64,000 nucleotides of DNA, taken from positions 35,035 to 99,034 of the forward strand of contig CANPYR010000002.1 of assembly GCA_947588805.1 (NCBI GenBank), read 5' to 3'. A model generated the notes under the pieces. The model did not search any database and had not been told where the DNA came from. It saw nothing but the letters and a program-made list of their open reading frames with translations. The position numbers and the translations under genes are program-made. Shown piece after piece: positions 25,868 to 34,885 of this stretch. The stretch comes from an uncultured Clostridia bacterium (GTDB lineage Bacteria > Bacillota > Clostridia > Oscillospirales > Ruminococcaceae). How positions within the stretch are numbered: the stretch's first letter is position 1; each line of letters begins with the position of its first letter.

Positions 25868-27172
25868 ATGAGAGACGACATCTTTGATACCTACCTCCGT
25901 TCGATCATGAACAAGAGCGACCGAAAGAAGGAAGGGACAGAGGAAAATACCGAAACCGCAAGCTCAGGATCCGATCTGCCGGACGGGGTCGAGAACGAGA
26001 CCGAAGGCGGTACGATAAGCTTTGAAAAGGGTTCGGTCATAGCGACCGACGAGCGCTTAAAGCCGGCGGCGCAGGAGGAGATCATCCGGCCTGTTATCAG
26101 AGGAAAGCGCAAAAGAATAAGAAAAGCGAACTATTCCGCATACGGCGGTATAGTCCTTGCCACGCTCGTTATCTGCTGTTCGATCATTATTTCGCTCTTT
26201 GTTATCGTAGTAGGGCGGGATTTTCTCGGGATAGATACCGACGAAAACAGGTTCACGCTTTATATAGAATCCAACTGGACGATATCGGATATCGCAGACT
26301 ATCTTTATGAAAACGGGATAATCCAGTACCCCAAGCTCTTCACGCAGTACGCGAAGCTTCAGGTAGGGGACGGAGCGGTTTATCCCGGAGATATCGAGGT
26401 AAAGCGTTCTATGAGCTATCCTGAACTTATAGAAGCGCTTTCCGAAGCTCGCGACGTTCTTCCTACGGTTACGGTAACATTCACCGAGGGCCTTACGATA
26501 GACGACTGCGCGCGGATTCTTGAAGAGAACGAAGTCTGCTCCGCCGACGAATTCATCTTCGCATTTAATACAAACATATACGGCTTTGACTTTGAATCCC
26601 ATGTCAGCTCGTCGGGAATGAAATATTATAAGTATGAGGGATATCTTTTCCCGGATACCTACGAATTCTACGTCGGAGATTCGGTCTATAATATCGTGAG
26701 AAAGATCAAGGAGCGCACCGACGAGATAATGAACGCGGACTTTATCCGCGAATGCCAGGACGCCGGAAGGACAGTCGAAGAGGTCATAACTATGGCTTCC
26801 ATTCTTCAGCTTGAGTCGGGAGTCGGCGAAGAGATGAAAAATATCGCTTCGGTATTCTATAACCGTCTCGAGCACCCGGATATCTATCCGAGACTCCAGA
26901 CCGACGCGACCAACAAATATATCGAAGTCATCAAGAAAGGCTCGATGGTAGAGCTTCAGGAAATGATAGACGCGTACGATACCTACGTCTGCCAGGGACT
27001 TCCCGCCGGACCTATCTGCAATCCCGGAAAGGAAGCTATAGACGCGGCGCTTCATCCGAATGAAACGAATTATTACTTCTTCTGCTCGAGCGCCGAGACC
27101 GGAGAATTCTATTACGCCGAGACATATGCGGAACATCAGGAAAATATAAAAGCGGCGGGGCTTGAGGTATGA
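25868..27172 (+). CDS. mltG: Endolytic transglycosylase MltG
   Basis: 434 residues. An acidic cytosolic N-terminal region of about 95 residues is followed by one membrane helix (GGIVLATLVICCSIIISLFVIVV) and an extracellular YceG domain. The catalytic Glu region is ASILQLESGVGEEM, followed by IASVFYNRLE and LQTDATNKY, then GLPAGPICNPG. It cleaves nascent glycan strands and is thought to set strand length. It overlaps the next gene by 4 bp. Confidence 0.95.
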   Translation: MRDDIFDTYLRSIMNKSDRKKEGTEENTETASSGSDLPDGVENETEGGTISFEKGSVIATDERLKPAAQEEIIRPVIRGKRKRIRKANYSAYGGIVLATLVICCSIIISLFVIVVGRDFLGIDTDENRFTLYIESNWTISDIADYLYENGIIQYPKLFTQYAKLQVGDGAVYPGDIEVKRSMSYPELIEALSEARDVLPTVTVTFTEGLTIDDCARILEENEVCSADEFIFAFNTNIYGFDFESHVSSSGMKYYKYEGYLFPDTYEFYVGDSVYNIVRKIKERTDEIMNADFIRECQDAGRTVEEVITMASILQLESGVGEEMKNIASVFYNRLEHPDIYPRLQTDATNKYIEVIKKGSMVELQEMIDAYDTYVCQGLPAGPICNPGKEAIDAALHPNETNYYFFCSSAETGEFYYAETYAEHQENIKAAGLEV

Positions 27173-28398
27173 ATACTTTATTAAAGCCGGAGGTCTTATC
27201 TCCCGCCGGCGATCCCGAAAGCTTAAGACTTGCGCTTATGTACGGCGCGGACGCGGTGTATCTTGCAAAAAAGAGCTTCGGAATGCGCTCGGCTCCGGAT
27301 AATTTTTCTCAGGAGGAGCTTGAAGCGGCGTGTAATCTCGCCCACGGTCTCGGGAAAAAGATTTATCTTACCTGCAACACTCTCCCCGAAAACCGCGAGA
27401 TAGATCAGCTGGAGGAATTCGCGGCTCAGGCAAAAGCTGCGGGCGTGGACGCGTTCATAGTCAGCGATATAGGCGTTATGGCGCTCTTAAAGGAATACGC
27501 TCCGGAAATAGATATCCATATCTCCACACAGGCCGGAACGGTAAATTATGCTTCCGCGCGAGAGTTTTATAAAATGGGCGCGAAAAGAACGGTGCTTGCA
27601 AGAGAGCTCAGCATAGATGAAATTAAAACGATAAGGGATAAAACCCCGCCCGAGCTTGAAATAGAAGCTTTTGTGCACGGCGCGATGTGCGTATCGTTTT
27701 CCGGAAGATGTCTTTTGTCTCAGTACCTGACCGGAAGAAACGCAAACCGCGGAGAATGCGCCCAGCCCTGCAGGTGGAGCTACGCTCTTACCGAAAAAAC
27801 CCGCGAGGGGACGTATTTCCCGATATTTGAGGACGACGGCGGGACATACATTCTTAACGCTAAGGATCTTAACATGATAAGGAACCTTGAGGAACTCAGA
27901 AACGCGGGAATATCAAGCTTTAAGATCGAAGGCAGAGCGAAGTCGTCATATTATACCGCAGTAATAACAAACGCTTACAGGGCGGCGGCAGATTTTATAG
28001 CCGAAAATCCCGGAAAACCCGTTCCGGAGTGGATAGTCTCGGAGACCGAGAAGGTATCCCACAGAGAATACTCCACAGGCTTTTACTTCAAGGATATGCC
28101 CCCCGGACAGAACTATCTTGACGGAGGTTATATAAGACGGTACGACGTATGCGCGATCGTATTGAAATACAGCGACGGCTGGTGTGAAATATCCGAAAGA
28201 AACCGCTTTTTCAAGGGAGACGAGCTTGAAGCTATCATCCCCGGAAGGGAGCCGGTGAAATTCAGAGTCAGAGAAATAACCGATCCTGACGGCCTTAGCG
28301 CTGAATCCGCAAACAAGGCCGCCGGGATATACAGAATTACGTGCGAATACCGTCTTTCGCCGGGAACGGTACTGAGAATCAACAAAGAAAGGGTGTAG
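27169..28398 (+). CDS. Peptidase U32 family protein
   Basis: 409 residues. It has the U32 features PEVLSPAGDPESLRLAL, the signature EAFVHGAMCVSFSGRC, and cysteines in RGECAQPCRW. Many U32 proteins are now known as tRNA or rRNA hydroxylation factors (TrhP, RlhA types) rather than collagenases. Length and the mltG neighbourhood fit a TrhP-like member, but that is inferred. Confidence 0.92.
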   Translation: MNTLLKPEVLSPAGDPESLRLALMYGADAVYLAKKSFGMRSAPDNFSQEELEAACNLAHGLGKKIYLTCNTLPENREIDQLEEFAAQAKAAGVDAFIVSDIGVMALLKEYAPEIDIHISTQAGTVNYASAREFYKMGAKRTVLARELSIDEIKTIRDKTPPELEIEAFVHGAMCVSFSGRCLLSQYLTGRNANRGECAQPCRWSYALTEKTREGTYFPIFEDDGGTYILNAKDLNMIRNLEELRNAGISSFKIEGRAKSSYYTAVITNAYRAAADFIAENPGKPVPEWIVSETEKVSHREYSTGFYFKDMPPGQNYLDGGYIRRYDVCAIVLKYSDGWCEISERNRFFKGDELEAIIPGREPVKFRVREITDPDGLSAESANKAAGIYRITCEYRLSPGTVLRINKERV

Positions 28399-28406
28399 TT
28401 GTTATT

Positions 28407-29366
28407 ATGAATATGTATCCGCTTATACTGAAAGCGCCGCTTAAGGATTATATCTGGGGAGGTCAGAGACTTAAAACGGAATACGGCTTTGAAACCGACC
28501 TTGAAAGGGTATCGGAGGCATGGGTGCTCTCCTGCCACAAGGACGGCGAATCGGTTGTCATGAACGGCGAGCACGCCGGTAAAAAGCTTTCGGAGGTTAT
28601 AAAGCTCTGGGGCGACGCGGCGATAGGGAGCAGAGCTTCGGAATTTTCCTATTTTCCTCTTCTGATAAAGCTTATCGACGCTCACGACAGGCTTTCCCTG
28701 CAGGTACATCCGAACGACGAATACGCGCTTAGAGTCGAAGGGGAATACGGAAAGACCGAGATGTGGTATGTGGTAGACTGCGAGCCGGGCGCGGAGCTTA
28801 TCTACGGGATGAAGAAAAAAATAGATAAGGAAGAATTCAGCCGCAGAGTCCGCGACAATACGGTAGACGAGGTCTGCAACCATGTGAAGGTCAAGAAGGG
28901 CGACGTGTTCTTTATCCCCGCCGGGACGCTTCACGCCATCGGCAAGGGGATCCTTATAGCCGAGGTCCAGCAGAATTCAAACACTACCTACCGGGTTTCC
29001 GATTACGGCCGTCTCGGAGCAGACGGAAAGCCGAGACCGCTTCATATCGATAAAGCGATAGACGTGACCGATACCGACATAATGTCGGTCCCTTACGGAC
29101 CCGTAGGAAAATTTGCCAAAAAGGGCGGGGGAACCCTTAGACTTTTAGCGGAGTGCGATAAATTCACTGCGGCTCTTCTAAGACTTGACGGCGATTTCGG
29201 GATATTGAACGCGAGCTTTTCATCCGCGGTCGTTCTTTCCGGAGAAGCCACGATAAAATGGCTCGGAGGTTCGGAGCATATCAAAAAGGGGAGCAGCATA
29301 TTCGTCCCCGCGAACACCTCCGCGACGGTTTCCGGTAAGGCCGAAATACTCTTAGCAAGGGTCTGA
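28407..29366 (+). CDS. manA: Mannose-6-phosphate isomerase, class I
   Basis: 319 residues from ATG 28407; the frame extends upstream into the U32 gene but that part is not family-like. The start YPLILKAPLKDYIWGGQRL, the Zn-site segments LQVHPNDEYA and KTEMWYVVD, and FFIPAGTLHAIGKG match the short Gram-positive type I isomerase. It interconverts mannose-6-P and fructose-6-P. A terminator follows. Confidence 0.95.
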   Translation: MNMYPLILKAPLKDYIWGGQRLKTEYGFETDLERVSEAWVLSCHKDGESVVMNGEHAGKKLSEVIKLWGDAAIGSRASEFSYFPLLIKLIDAHDRLSLQVHPNDEYALRVEGEYGKTEMWYVVDCEPGAELIYGMKKKIDKEEFSRRVRDNTVDEVCNHVKVKKGDVFFIPAGTLHAIGKGILIAEVQQNSNTTYRVSDYGRLGADGKPRPLHIDKAIDVTDTDIMSVPYGPVGKFAKKGGGTLRLLAECDKFTAALLRLDGDFGILNASFSSAVVLSGEATIKWLGGSEHIKKGSSIFVPANTSATVSGKAEILLARV

Positions 29367-29380
29367 AGAATATAAAAAAT

Positions 29381-29434
29381 ACCTCCGCTTTTGGAGTTTC
29401 GTGCGGAACAAAAGCGGAGGTGAAAAATTTTTTT
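29381..29434 (+). terminator. Intrinsic terminator after manA
   Basis: ACCTCCGCTTTTG (29381-29393) and CAAAAGCGGAGGT (29409-29421) form a perfect 13-bp stem. A T-run follows at 29428-29434 after GAAAAA. Confidence 0.9.
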
Positions 29435-29444
29435 AGAAAAACTA

Positions 29445-29473
29445 TTGATTTTTCCGAAAAGATATGTTATAAT
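29445..29473 (+). promoter_or_regulatory. Sigma-A promoter of tRNA-His
   Basis: TTGATT (29445-29450), 17-bp spacer, TATAAT (29468-29473) with TATGT before the -10. It is 40 bp ahead of the tRNA. Confidence 0.85.
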
Positions 29474-29512
29474 AAGCAACGGTTCCGAAAAAAAGGAACG
29501 TGAAATACATAC

Positions 29513-29590
29513 GGTGGGTATAGCGTAGTTGGTTAACGCGTCAGATTGTGGTTCTGAAGACCGTCGGTTCGAGTCCGACTATCCACCCCA
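29513..29590 (+). tRNA. tRNA-His (GTG)
   Basis: Acceptor GTGGGTA pairs with TATCCAC, with the extra G-1 (29513) opposite C73, a histidine-tRNA identity feature. The anticodon loop gives GTG. The T arm GGTTCGAGTCC and an encoded CCA are present. Confidence 0.97.
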
Positions 29591-29591
29591 C

Positions 29592-29622
29592 AGCGCCGAG
29601 GATTTTTCTTCGGCGCTTTTTT
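29592..29622 (+). terminator. Terminator after tRNA-His
   Basis: AGCGCCGA and TCGGCGCT form the stem, followed by TTTTTT. Confidence 0.9.
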
Positions 29623-29626
29623 GCAT

Positions 29627-29659
29627 GAAAAATGCAGGCTGGTAATCCGGCCTGCATTT
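29627..29659 (-). terminator. Terminator of the minus-strand dnaI/dnaD operon
   Basis: Read on the minus strand, ATGCAGGC and GCCTGCAT pair and are followed by TTTTT. It is positioned just beyond the end of the minus-strand gene at 29672 and back to back with the tRNA-His terminator. Confidence 0.8.
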
Positions 29660-29671
29660 GATCTGCATAAT

Positions 29672-30667
29672 CTACATAAATATTCCCTGTCTTCGCTTTA
29701 TCTGCCTTATGTCCTCGCCGATAAACCGAAGCGTTTTGAACATCCCCATAAGTCTTGACATTATCCTGTCGTCATATCTTGCCGAGAGCCCTTCGATCGA
29801 AAGATTTGAGCTTACGATTATCGGCTTTCCGGCGTTAAGACGCGGGTTTATAATGTTATAAAGCGCCGCCGCGTTGAAATTAGAGGGAAGCTCGCTCCCG
29901 AGATCGTCAAGAATAACGAGGTCCGCGTTCATAAGCACCGATACCGTATCGCCGTCGGAGCGGCCGAAGTGTTCTTTTTCTATTTCGTGGAGGTAGTTTT
30001 GCGCGAGATCAAACGCTACGCTGAAGCCCCTCTGCTGAAGCTCTCTTGCGACGCATCCGGATAAAAACGTCTTTCCGAGACCGGTGTGTCCGAGCATAAA
30101 AAGCGAAGGACAGCCGTCCGGGAATTTTTTTGCGTACTCCATGCAGTACCGAAGATGATTTTCCGCTATCTCTCTCGGATTATACGTAGAGCCGCCGTAC
30201 TGGTATCTCTCGGGATAATATGAAAGATCGAAATCCGCGAAGCTTCCGAGCTTTATGCTGCAAAGCCGGTTCATCTCTTCCACCGCATACTTATCCAAAA
30301 GCGCGGTAACGCATTCGCAGCGGTTTCCGTCCTTAACGCCGAGGTCCCGGCAGATAGGGCAGCTGTAGTGCCGATCAAGATAGTCCTCAGGATATCCGAA
30401 GCCGGAAAGAAGCTCTCTTAAGCGCTTTTGGAGAGCAAGGTTTCCCTCTCTTATCCTTTCGATCGCCCCACGAACGTCGCCGCTTCTTGAGAGTATCACC
30501 TCCGAGAGCCTGTCCTTGGTTGAGAGAATCTCTTCATATACCGAATATATCTCGGGATAGGATCTTTTTATCTCCTCAACCCGCGAATTCTGCACCGCGG
30601 CGGCGCTGTCGCGCCTTTTCGAAAGCTCGTCGTATGCCTTTTTTATAGCTTCCTGACTGTAGTTCAT
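29672..30667 (-). CDS. DnaI/DnaC-like helicase loader ATPase
   Basis: 331 residues. The N-terminal half is helical with a zinc-ribbon-like CPICRDLGVKDGNRCEC. The C-terminal AAA+ half has Walker A GHTGLGKTFLSG, Walker B LVILDDLGSE and a sensor region VSSNLSIEGL. Gram-positive helicase loaders (DnaI) carry such a cysteine cluster. It overlaps the DnaD-like gene by 4 bp, so loader and primosome protein are expressed together and probably load the replicative helicase. Confidence 0.92.
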   Translation of the reverse strand: MNYSQEAIKKAYDELSKRRDSAAAVQNSRVEEIKRSYPEIYSVYEEILSTKDRLSEVILSRSGDVRGAIERIREGNLALQKRLRELLSGFGYPEDYLDRHYSCPICRDLGVKDGNRCECVTALLDKYAVEEMNRLCSIKLGSFADFDLSYYPERYQYGGSTYNPREIAENHLRYCMEYAKKFPDGCPSLFMLGHTGLGKTFLSGCVARELQQRGFSVAFDLAQNYLHEIEKEHFGRSDGDTVSVLMNADLVILDDLGSELPSNFNAAALYNIINPRLNAGKPIIVSSNLSIEGLSARYDDRIMSRLMGMFKTLRFIGEDIRQIKRRQGIFM

Positions 30668-31614
30668 TTATTTTCCTTTCCTTCACCGAGGGTGAATCTG
30701 TCGAATTCGTCAAGATCAAAAGAACTCTCTTTTCCCTTTACATCCGGTTTCTTTTCGTTCATAGCGGCTTCCGGGGTAGTAATGCCCTTTTCCTTCCAGG
30801 ACGAAAGCACCTTGTTGATATACGGAAAAGATATTTTATTAGTCGCGTCTACGCATTTTTCACGCGCTATAGAGATCATATCCGTCCCGAAGCCCATTTC
30901 CTTCCAGGCTTTTATGTAACCGCTCTGCTTCGCCGAAAGCTTTACGTCTATCCCGAATTCCCTCTTTATCTCGCTTTCAAAGTCCGAAGCTTCGCTTCTT
31001 CTTGCAAATTCCTCTTCTATCGACTTGAAATCCCCGGCTCCCTTTTCAAAGAGATCCTTCGCTACCGTCTCATAGTATCTCGCGGAGGTCTTTCCGAGCC
31101 GCGCGCAGTATTCAAGAATAAGCACCACCGACTGCTCGTCAAAGCCGTAGTAGTCCCTGAGATTTAAAAGAACCTCGTGGTCGGCGTGTTTCAGGATTCT
31201 TCCGAGGGTGGCTTCGGCTTCGGAAAACAGCTCTTTAAGCGAACGGTCCGACCGTAACATCTCCGCTATGTCCTTCGGCTGGTACCTTGAATGCACAACC
31301 ATCTTAGCCGGATCCTGAGACCTTGGCTCTTCCGGAGCTTTTATCTCGGTCATGGGAATCGCGGACCCGGATTCTTCCCGATGATCTTCGTCGCTTATGA
31401 CTCCTACCTGCTTCCAGAACATTAACGCTTCGCTAAGCTGCTGTTTCGAGACTCCGGCAGCAGCCATGAATCTTTCGGCGCTGAATTCCTCCTCGGAGGA
31501 AAGAAGATATAATATAAGCTTAAGCGCGGGACCGTCTGCGAGCTTAAGATAGTTGTCCGCAAGCGAGCAGGGAACCGCAAAAAATCTTTTGGAACCCGAA
31601 AATACGGTATTCAC
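30664..31614 (-). CDS. DnaD-domain replication protein
   Basis: 316 residues. The N-terminal half has winged-helix character (PALKLILYLLSSEEEFSAERFMAA in two stretches). A first DnaB_2/DnaD domain spans about 125-190 (LRDYYGFDEQSVVLILEYC) and a second about 205-280 (ending PYINKVLSSWKEKGITT). The ending YINKVLSSWKEKGI is characteristic. It starts primosome assembly in Gram-positives. It is the first gene of a minus-strand pair with the helicase loader. Confidence 0.9.
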   Translation of the reverse strand: MNTVFSGSKRFFAVPCSLADNYLKLADGPALKLILYLLSSEEEFSAERFMAAAGVSKQQLSEALMFWKQVGVISDEDHREESGSAIPMTEIKAPEEPRSQDPAKMVVHSRYQPKDIAEMLRSDRSLKELFSEAEATLGRILKHADHEVLLNLRDYYGFDEQSVVLILEYCARLGKTSARYYETVAKDLFEKGAGDFKSIEEEFARRSEASDFESEIKREFGIDVKLSAKQSGYIKAWKEMGFGTDMISIAREKCVDATNKISFPYINKVLSSWKEKGITTPEAAMNEKKPDVKGKESSFDLDEFDRFTLGEGKENK

Positions 31615-31650
31615 AACATCACTTCCGTTTCGGCGATTATTCTGATATTA

Positions 31651-31679
31651 AGTATAGCACATCCCGCCCCAATTTTCAA
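31651..31679 (-). promoter_or_regulatory. Sigma-A promoter of dnaD/dnaI pair
   Basis: On the minus strand TTGAAA (31679-31674), 17-bp spacer, TATACT (31656-31651) with TGTGCTATACT. It is divergent from the ylbF promoter about 50 bp away. Confidence 0.85.
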
Positions 31680-31726
31680 CATTTTTTTAAAATCCGAAAA
31701 ATCCGCAATATTTAGTAATTTTCCTC

Positions 31727-31755
31727 TTGATATTTACAAAGTATTGTGATATACT
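31727..31755 (+). promoter_or_regulatory. Sigma-A promoter of ylbF-mutSL operon
   Basis: TTGATA (31727-31732), 17-bp spacer, TATACT (31750-31755), extended TGTGATATACT. Confidence 0.85.
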
Positions 31756-31792
31756 GTACATATAAATATAATTTATAAAGGAGAAGTATGCG

Positions 31793-32197
31793 ATGACAGT
31801 TATCGAGCTTACAAGAGAATTAGGAAAGGCTATACAGGCGGACGGGAGATACAAGGAATACAACGCCGCAAGACTTGCAAACGACGGCGACGAGGAGCTC
31901 CAGCAGCTTATCGGCGAATTCAATATGCAGAGAATGCAGTTAAACCGCGAGATGTCTAAGCCCGATAAGGATCAGGACAAGATATCGTCTATGAATCTTT
32001 CCATCCGCGAGCTATACGGGAAAATAATGGCTAACGAGCACATGGCGGTCTTTAACGACGCTAAAACCGCCTTTGACGATATGATGCTCGAGATTCAAAA
32101 CATTATCACCCTCTGCGCAAACGGCGAGGACCCCGATACATGCGAACCGAAGTCCAGCTGCACAGGAAGCTGCGCCACCTGCGGGGGCTGCCACTGA
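31793..32197 (+). CDS. YlbF/YmcA family protein with Cys-rich tail
   Basis: 134 residues. The helical body (TVIELTRELGKAIQADGRY, LQQLIGEFNMQRMQL) is the Com_YlbF fold. The last 18 residues hold six cysteines (CEPKSSCTGSCATCGGCH). Bacillus YlbF acts in the YlbF-YmcA-YaaT complex, which affects RNase Y and binds Fe-S clusters, so the tail may ligate metal. It directly precedes mutS, as often in Clostridia. ATG 31793 is used because the ATG at 31787 leads to an immediate stop. Confidence 0.88.
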   Translation: MTVIELTRELGKAIQADGRYKEYNAARLANDGDEELQQLIGEFNMQRMQLNREMSKPDKDQDKISSMNLSIRELYGKIMANEHMAVFNDAKTAFDDMMLEIQNIITLCANGEDPDTCEPKSSCTGSCATCGGCH

Positions 32198-32251
32198 TTT
32201 TTAACGCGCGATTCGGGAAAATGAAATTTAACTGACAGGTTGGAAAATGAT

Positions 32252-34870
32252 ATGGCTCTTTTACTGAAGGATGTTGACAGCGAAAAGCTCTCGCAGGGAA
32301 TGAAGCAATACTATGAATTCAAGTGCGCTAACATGGATAAAATAGTATTTTTCCGGCTCGGGGACTTTTATGAAATGTTTTTTGACGACGCGGTGATAGC
32401 GTCTCAGGTCTTAGGACTTACTCTTACCGGTAAGGACTGCGGGCTGAATGAGCGCGCGCCGATGTGCGGAGTGCCGCACCACGCCTGCGACGAATATATC
32501 CAGAAGCTTGTGGAAAGCGGATATAAGGTAGTTATCTGCGAGCAGATGGAGGATCCGGCGCTTGCGAAGGGAATAGTTAAGCGGGACGTAGTAAAGATAG
32601 TGACTCGGGGGACTCTTACGGAAGGCGCGCTTTTGGACGAGGGTTCCAATAACTGGCTGGCTTCGGTTTATTATACCCGGCTTCCGTCGGGCGGCAACGC
32701 GGTATATATCTGCTTTGCAGATATGTCCACCGGAGAAGCGAGACTTTGCAGCGCCGAGGGTAAGGACATAGAGTCCGGGATAATCGAAAAGCTCTCAAGA
32801 TTTTCGCCTGTCGAGATAATCTGCCAAAAGAGCTTCGGGAGCTTTTTGAACGTCGCGAAATTCATTAAAAACACTTTAAGATGCAGCGTTGAAACGCTTG
32901 ACGACCGGGAATTTGACCCCTGCTGCAGGCAAGAGGATATCTTGGGACTTTTCTCAGTTAAAAGCATATCCGAGCTCGGTCTTTCATCGGAGGATCCCGC
33001 TCTTTGCGCGGTAGCGGCCGTATGCGGATATATCCACGATACTCAAAAAGCGCTCGTAGGGAGCTTTTCGTGTCTGAGACTTTCGGACGACGGTCAGGTC
33101 ATGCGGCTCGGATATGCGGCGAGAACTAATCTTGAGCTGACAAAAAGCCTTCGCTCGAACGAGAAATGGGGAACGCTTCTTTGGGTGCTCGACAAGACAA
33201 ACAACGCGCTCGGAAGAAGAGCTCTTGTAAACGTCATACAGCAGCCGCTCGTAAATCCCTACAGGATAATTAACAGGCTCGACGCGGTAGAGGAGCTTTA
33301 TTCCTCGGGCTCCGAGCTCGGTATTCTCTGCGATATCTTAGGCGGGGTGTACGACCTTGAAAGGCTTATGACAAAGGTCTTGTACAAGACCGCAAAGTCC
33401 TCGGACCTTCGGGCGCTTTCTTCGGCGGCTATGTGTATGCCGAGAATAAAGGAAAAGCTTTCGCAGTTTAATTCAAAGCTTTTGACTGAGCTTAACGAAG
33501 CGATATGCCCGCTAACTGAGATCTCGGACATAATCGAAGCCGCGATTTCCGACGATCAGGATACAAAGGACGGAGTAATAAAGCCCGGCTACAGCGAGGA
33601 GCTTGACAGCCTTAAGAGCATCCGCTCCGGCGCTAACGGGATAATAGACGGAATAGTAGGCCGAGAAAGAGAACGCACCGGGATAAGGAATTTAAAGGTA
33701 GGATATAACCGGGTATTCGGATATTATCTTGAAGTCACGCGTTCGTTTTACGATCTTGTCCCGCAGGACTATGTAAGAAAGCAGACTCTTGTGAACTGCG
33801 AGAGATTCGTAACGGAAGAGCTCAAAAGAGTAGAAGAGCAGATAATCACCGCCGAGGAGAAGATAGAGGAGCTTGAAACAAAGCTCTTTAACGAGGTAAG
33901 GGATTTTGCCGCTTCCAAAAAGGACGAGGTCCATAAAACAGCCGAAGCGGTAGCTATGCTCGACGTTTTGACTTCGTTTGCAAAAGTCGCTCTTGCTAAC
34001 GACTACGTTAAACCGGAGATAGCGATTGACGGAATTATAAATATAAGAAACGGCAGACATCCCGTAGTCGAACAGACGATAGAAAATGAGATTTTTGTTC
34101 CTAACGACACGTATCTTGACCTGTCGTCTAACAGGCTCGCAATTATAACCGGGCCGAATATGTCCGGAAAATCAACTTATATGCGGCAGACGGCGCTTAT
34201 AACGCTTATGGCGCAGATAGGTTCCTTCGTTCCAGCGGATTACGCTAAGATATCGGTAGTCGATCAGATCTTCACAAGAGTCGGAGCGTCGGACGATCTT
34301 GCAGCAGGACAGTCTACTTTCATGGTAGAGATGGCCGAGGTCGCGGAGATTGTAAAATACGCGACGAAAAACAGCCTTGTGATACTTGACGAGGTGGGAA
34401 GAGGAACTTCAACCTTCGACGGAATAAGCATCGCAAGAAGCGTTGCGGAGTATATCGCGGACCCGAAGCTTATAGGATGCAAAACCCTCTTTGCTACTCA
34501 CTATCACGAGCTTATATCTCTTGAGGGCGAGGTGCCGGGAGTTCTCAACTACAGCGTAGCGGTGAGAAAAACCGGCGACAGCGTGAGATTTTTAAGAAAG
34601 ATAGTCAGAGGCGGCGCCGACGAGAGCTACGGGATCGAAGTGGCTAAGCTTGCAGGACTTCCGAAAAAGCTTATAGACAGGGCGAAAACGATCTTGGGAA
34701 TGCTTGAAGCGGAAAAGCCGGCTCGCGACGAAGGAAACTCGGACGCGCAGATCACCTTTGACAGGATAGTCGAGGGCGAAGCGATTGACAGACTCAAAAA
34801 GACAAATATCGACGAGCTGAGCGATTCGGAGCTCAGGGAGCTGATAGAAGATATAGTCAAATACATATAA
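32252..34870 (+). CDS. mutS: DNA mismatch repair protein MutS
   Basis: About 872 residues from ATG 32252 (a TTG at 32240 in frame is possible but badly spaced). The mismatch-binding motif FFRLGDFYEMF is near the N-terminus, followed by connector, lever and clamp regions. The ATPase has GPNMSGKSTYMRQ, LVILDEVGRGTSTFDG and FATHYHE. The C-terminus ends in a helix-turn-helix (ELSDSELRELIEDI). It recognises mismatches and recruits MutL, the next gene. Confidence 0.98.
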   Translation: MALLLKDVDSEKLSQGMKQYYEFKCANMDKIVFFRLGDFYEMFFDDAVIASQVLGLTLTGKDCGLNERAPMCGVPHHACDEYIQKLVESGYKVVICEQMEDPALAKGIVKRDVVKIVTRGTLTEGALLDEGSNNWLASVYYTRLPSGGNAVYICFADMSTGEARLCSAEGKDIESGIIEKLSRFSPVEIICQKSFGSFLNVAKFIKNTLRCSVETLDDREFDPCCRQEDILGLFSVKSISELGLSSEDPALCAVAAVCGYIHDTQKALVGSFSCLRLSDDGQVMRLGYAARTNLELTKSLRSNEKWGTLLWVLDKTNNALGRRALVNVIQQPLVNPYRIINRLDAVEELYSSGSELGILCDILGGVYDLERLMTKVLYKTAKSSDLRALSSAAMCMPRIKEKLSQFNSKLLTELNEAICPLTEISDIIEAAISDDQDTKDGVIKPGYSEELDSLKSIRSGANGIIDGIVGRERERTGIRNLKVGYNRVFGYYLEVTRSFYDLVPQDYVRKQTLVNCERFVTEELKRVEEQIITAEEKIEELETKLFNEVRDFAASKKDEVHKTAEAVAMLDVLTSFAKVALANDYVKPEIAIDGIINIRNGRHPVVEQTIENEIFVPNDTYLDLSSNRLAIITGPNMSGKSTYMRQTALITLMAQIGSFVPADYAKISVVDQIFTRVGASDDLAAGQSTFMVEMAEVAEIVKYATKNSLVILDEVGRGTSTFDGISIARSVAEYIADPKLIGCKTLFATHYHELISLEGEVPGVLNYSVAVRKTGDSVRFLRKIVRGGADESYGIEVAKLAGLPKKLIDRAKTILGMLEAEKPARDEGNSDAQITFDRIVEGEAIDRLKKTNIDELSDSELRELIEDIVKYI

Positions 34871-34885
34871 AGCGGGAGTAAATAT

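Noticed and set aside
26057-27136. Long minus-strand frame of 359 codons opposite mltG
   Set aside because: Lies entirely within mltG on the opposite strand; composition typical of an antisense shadow.
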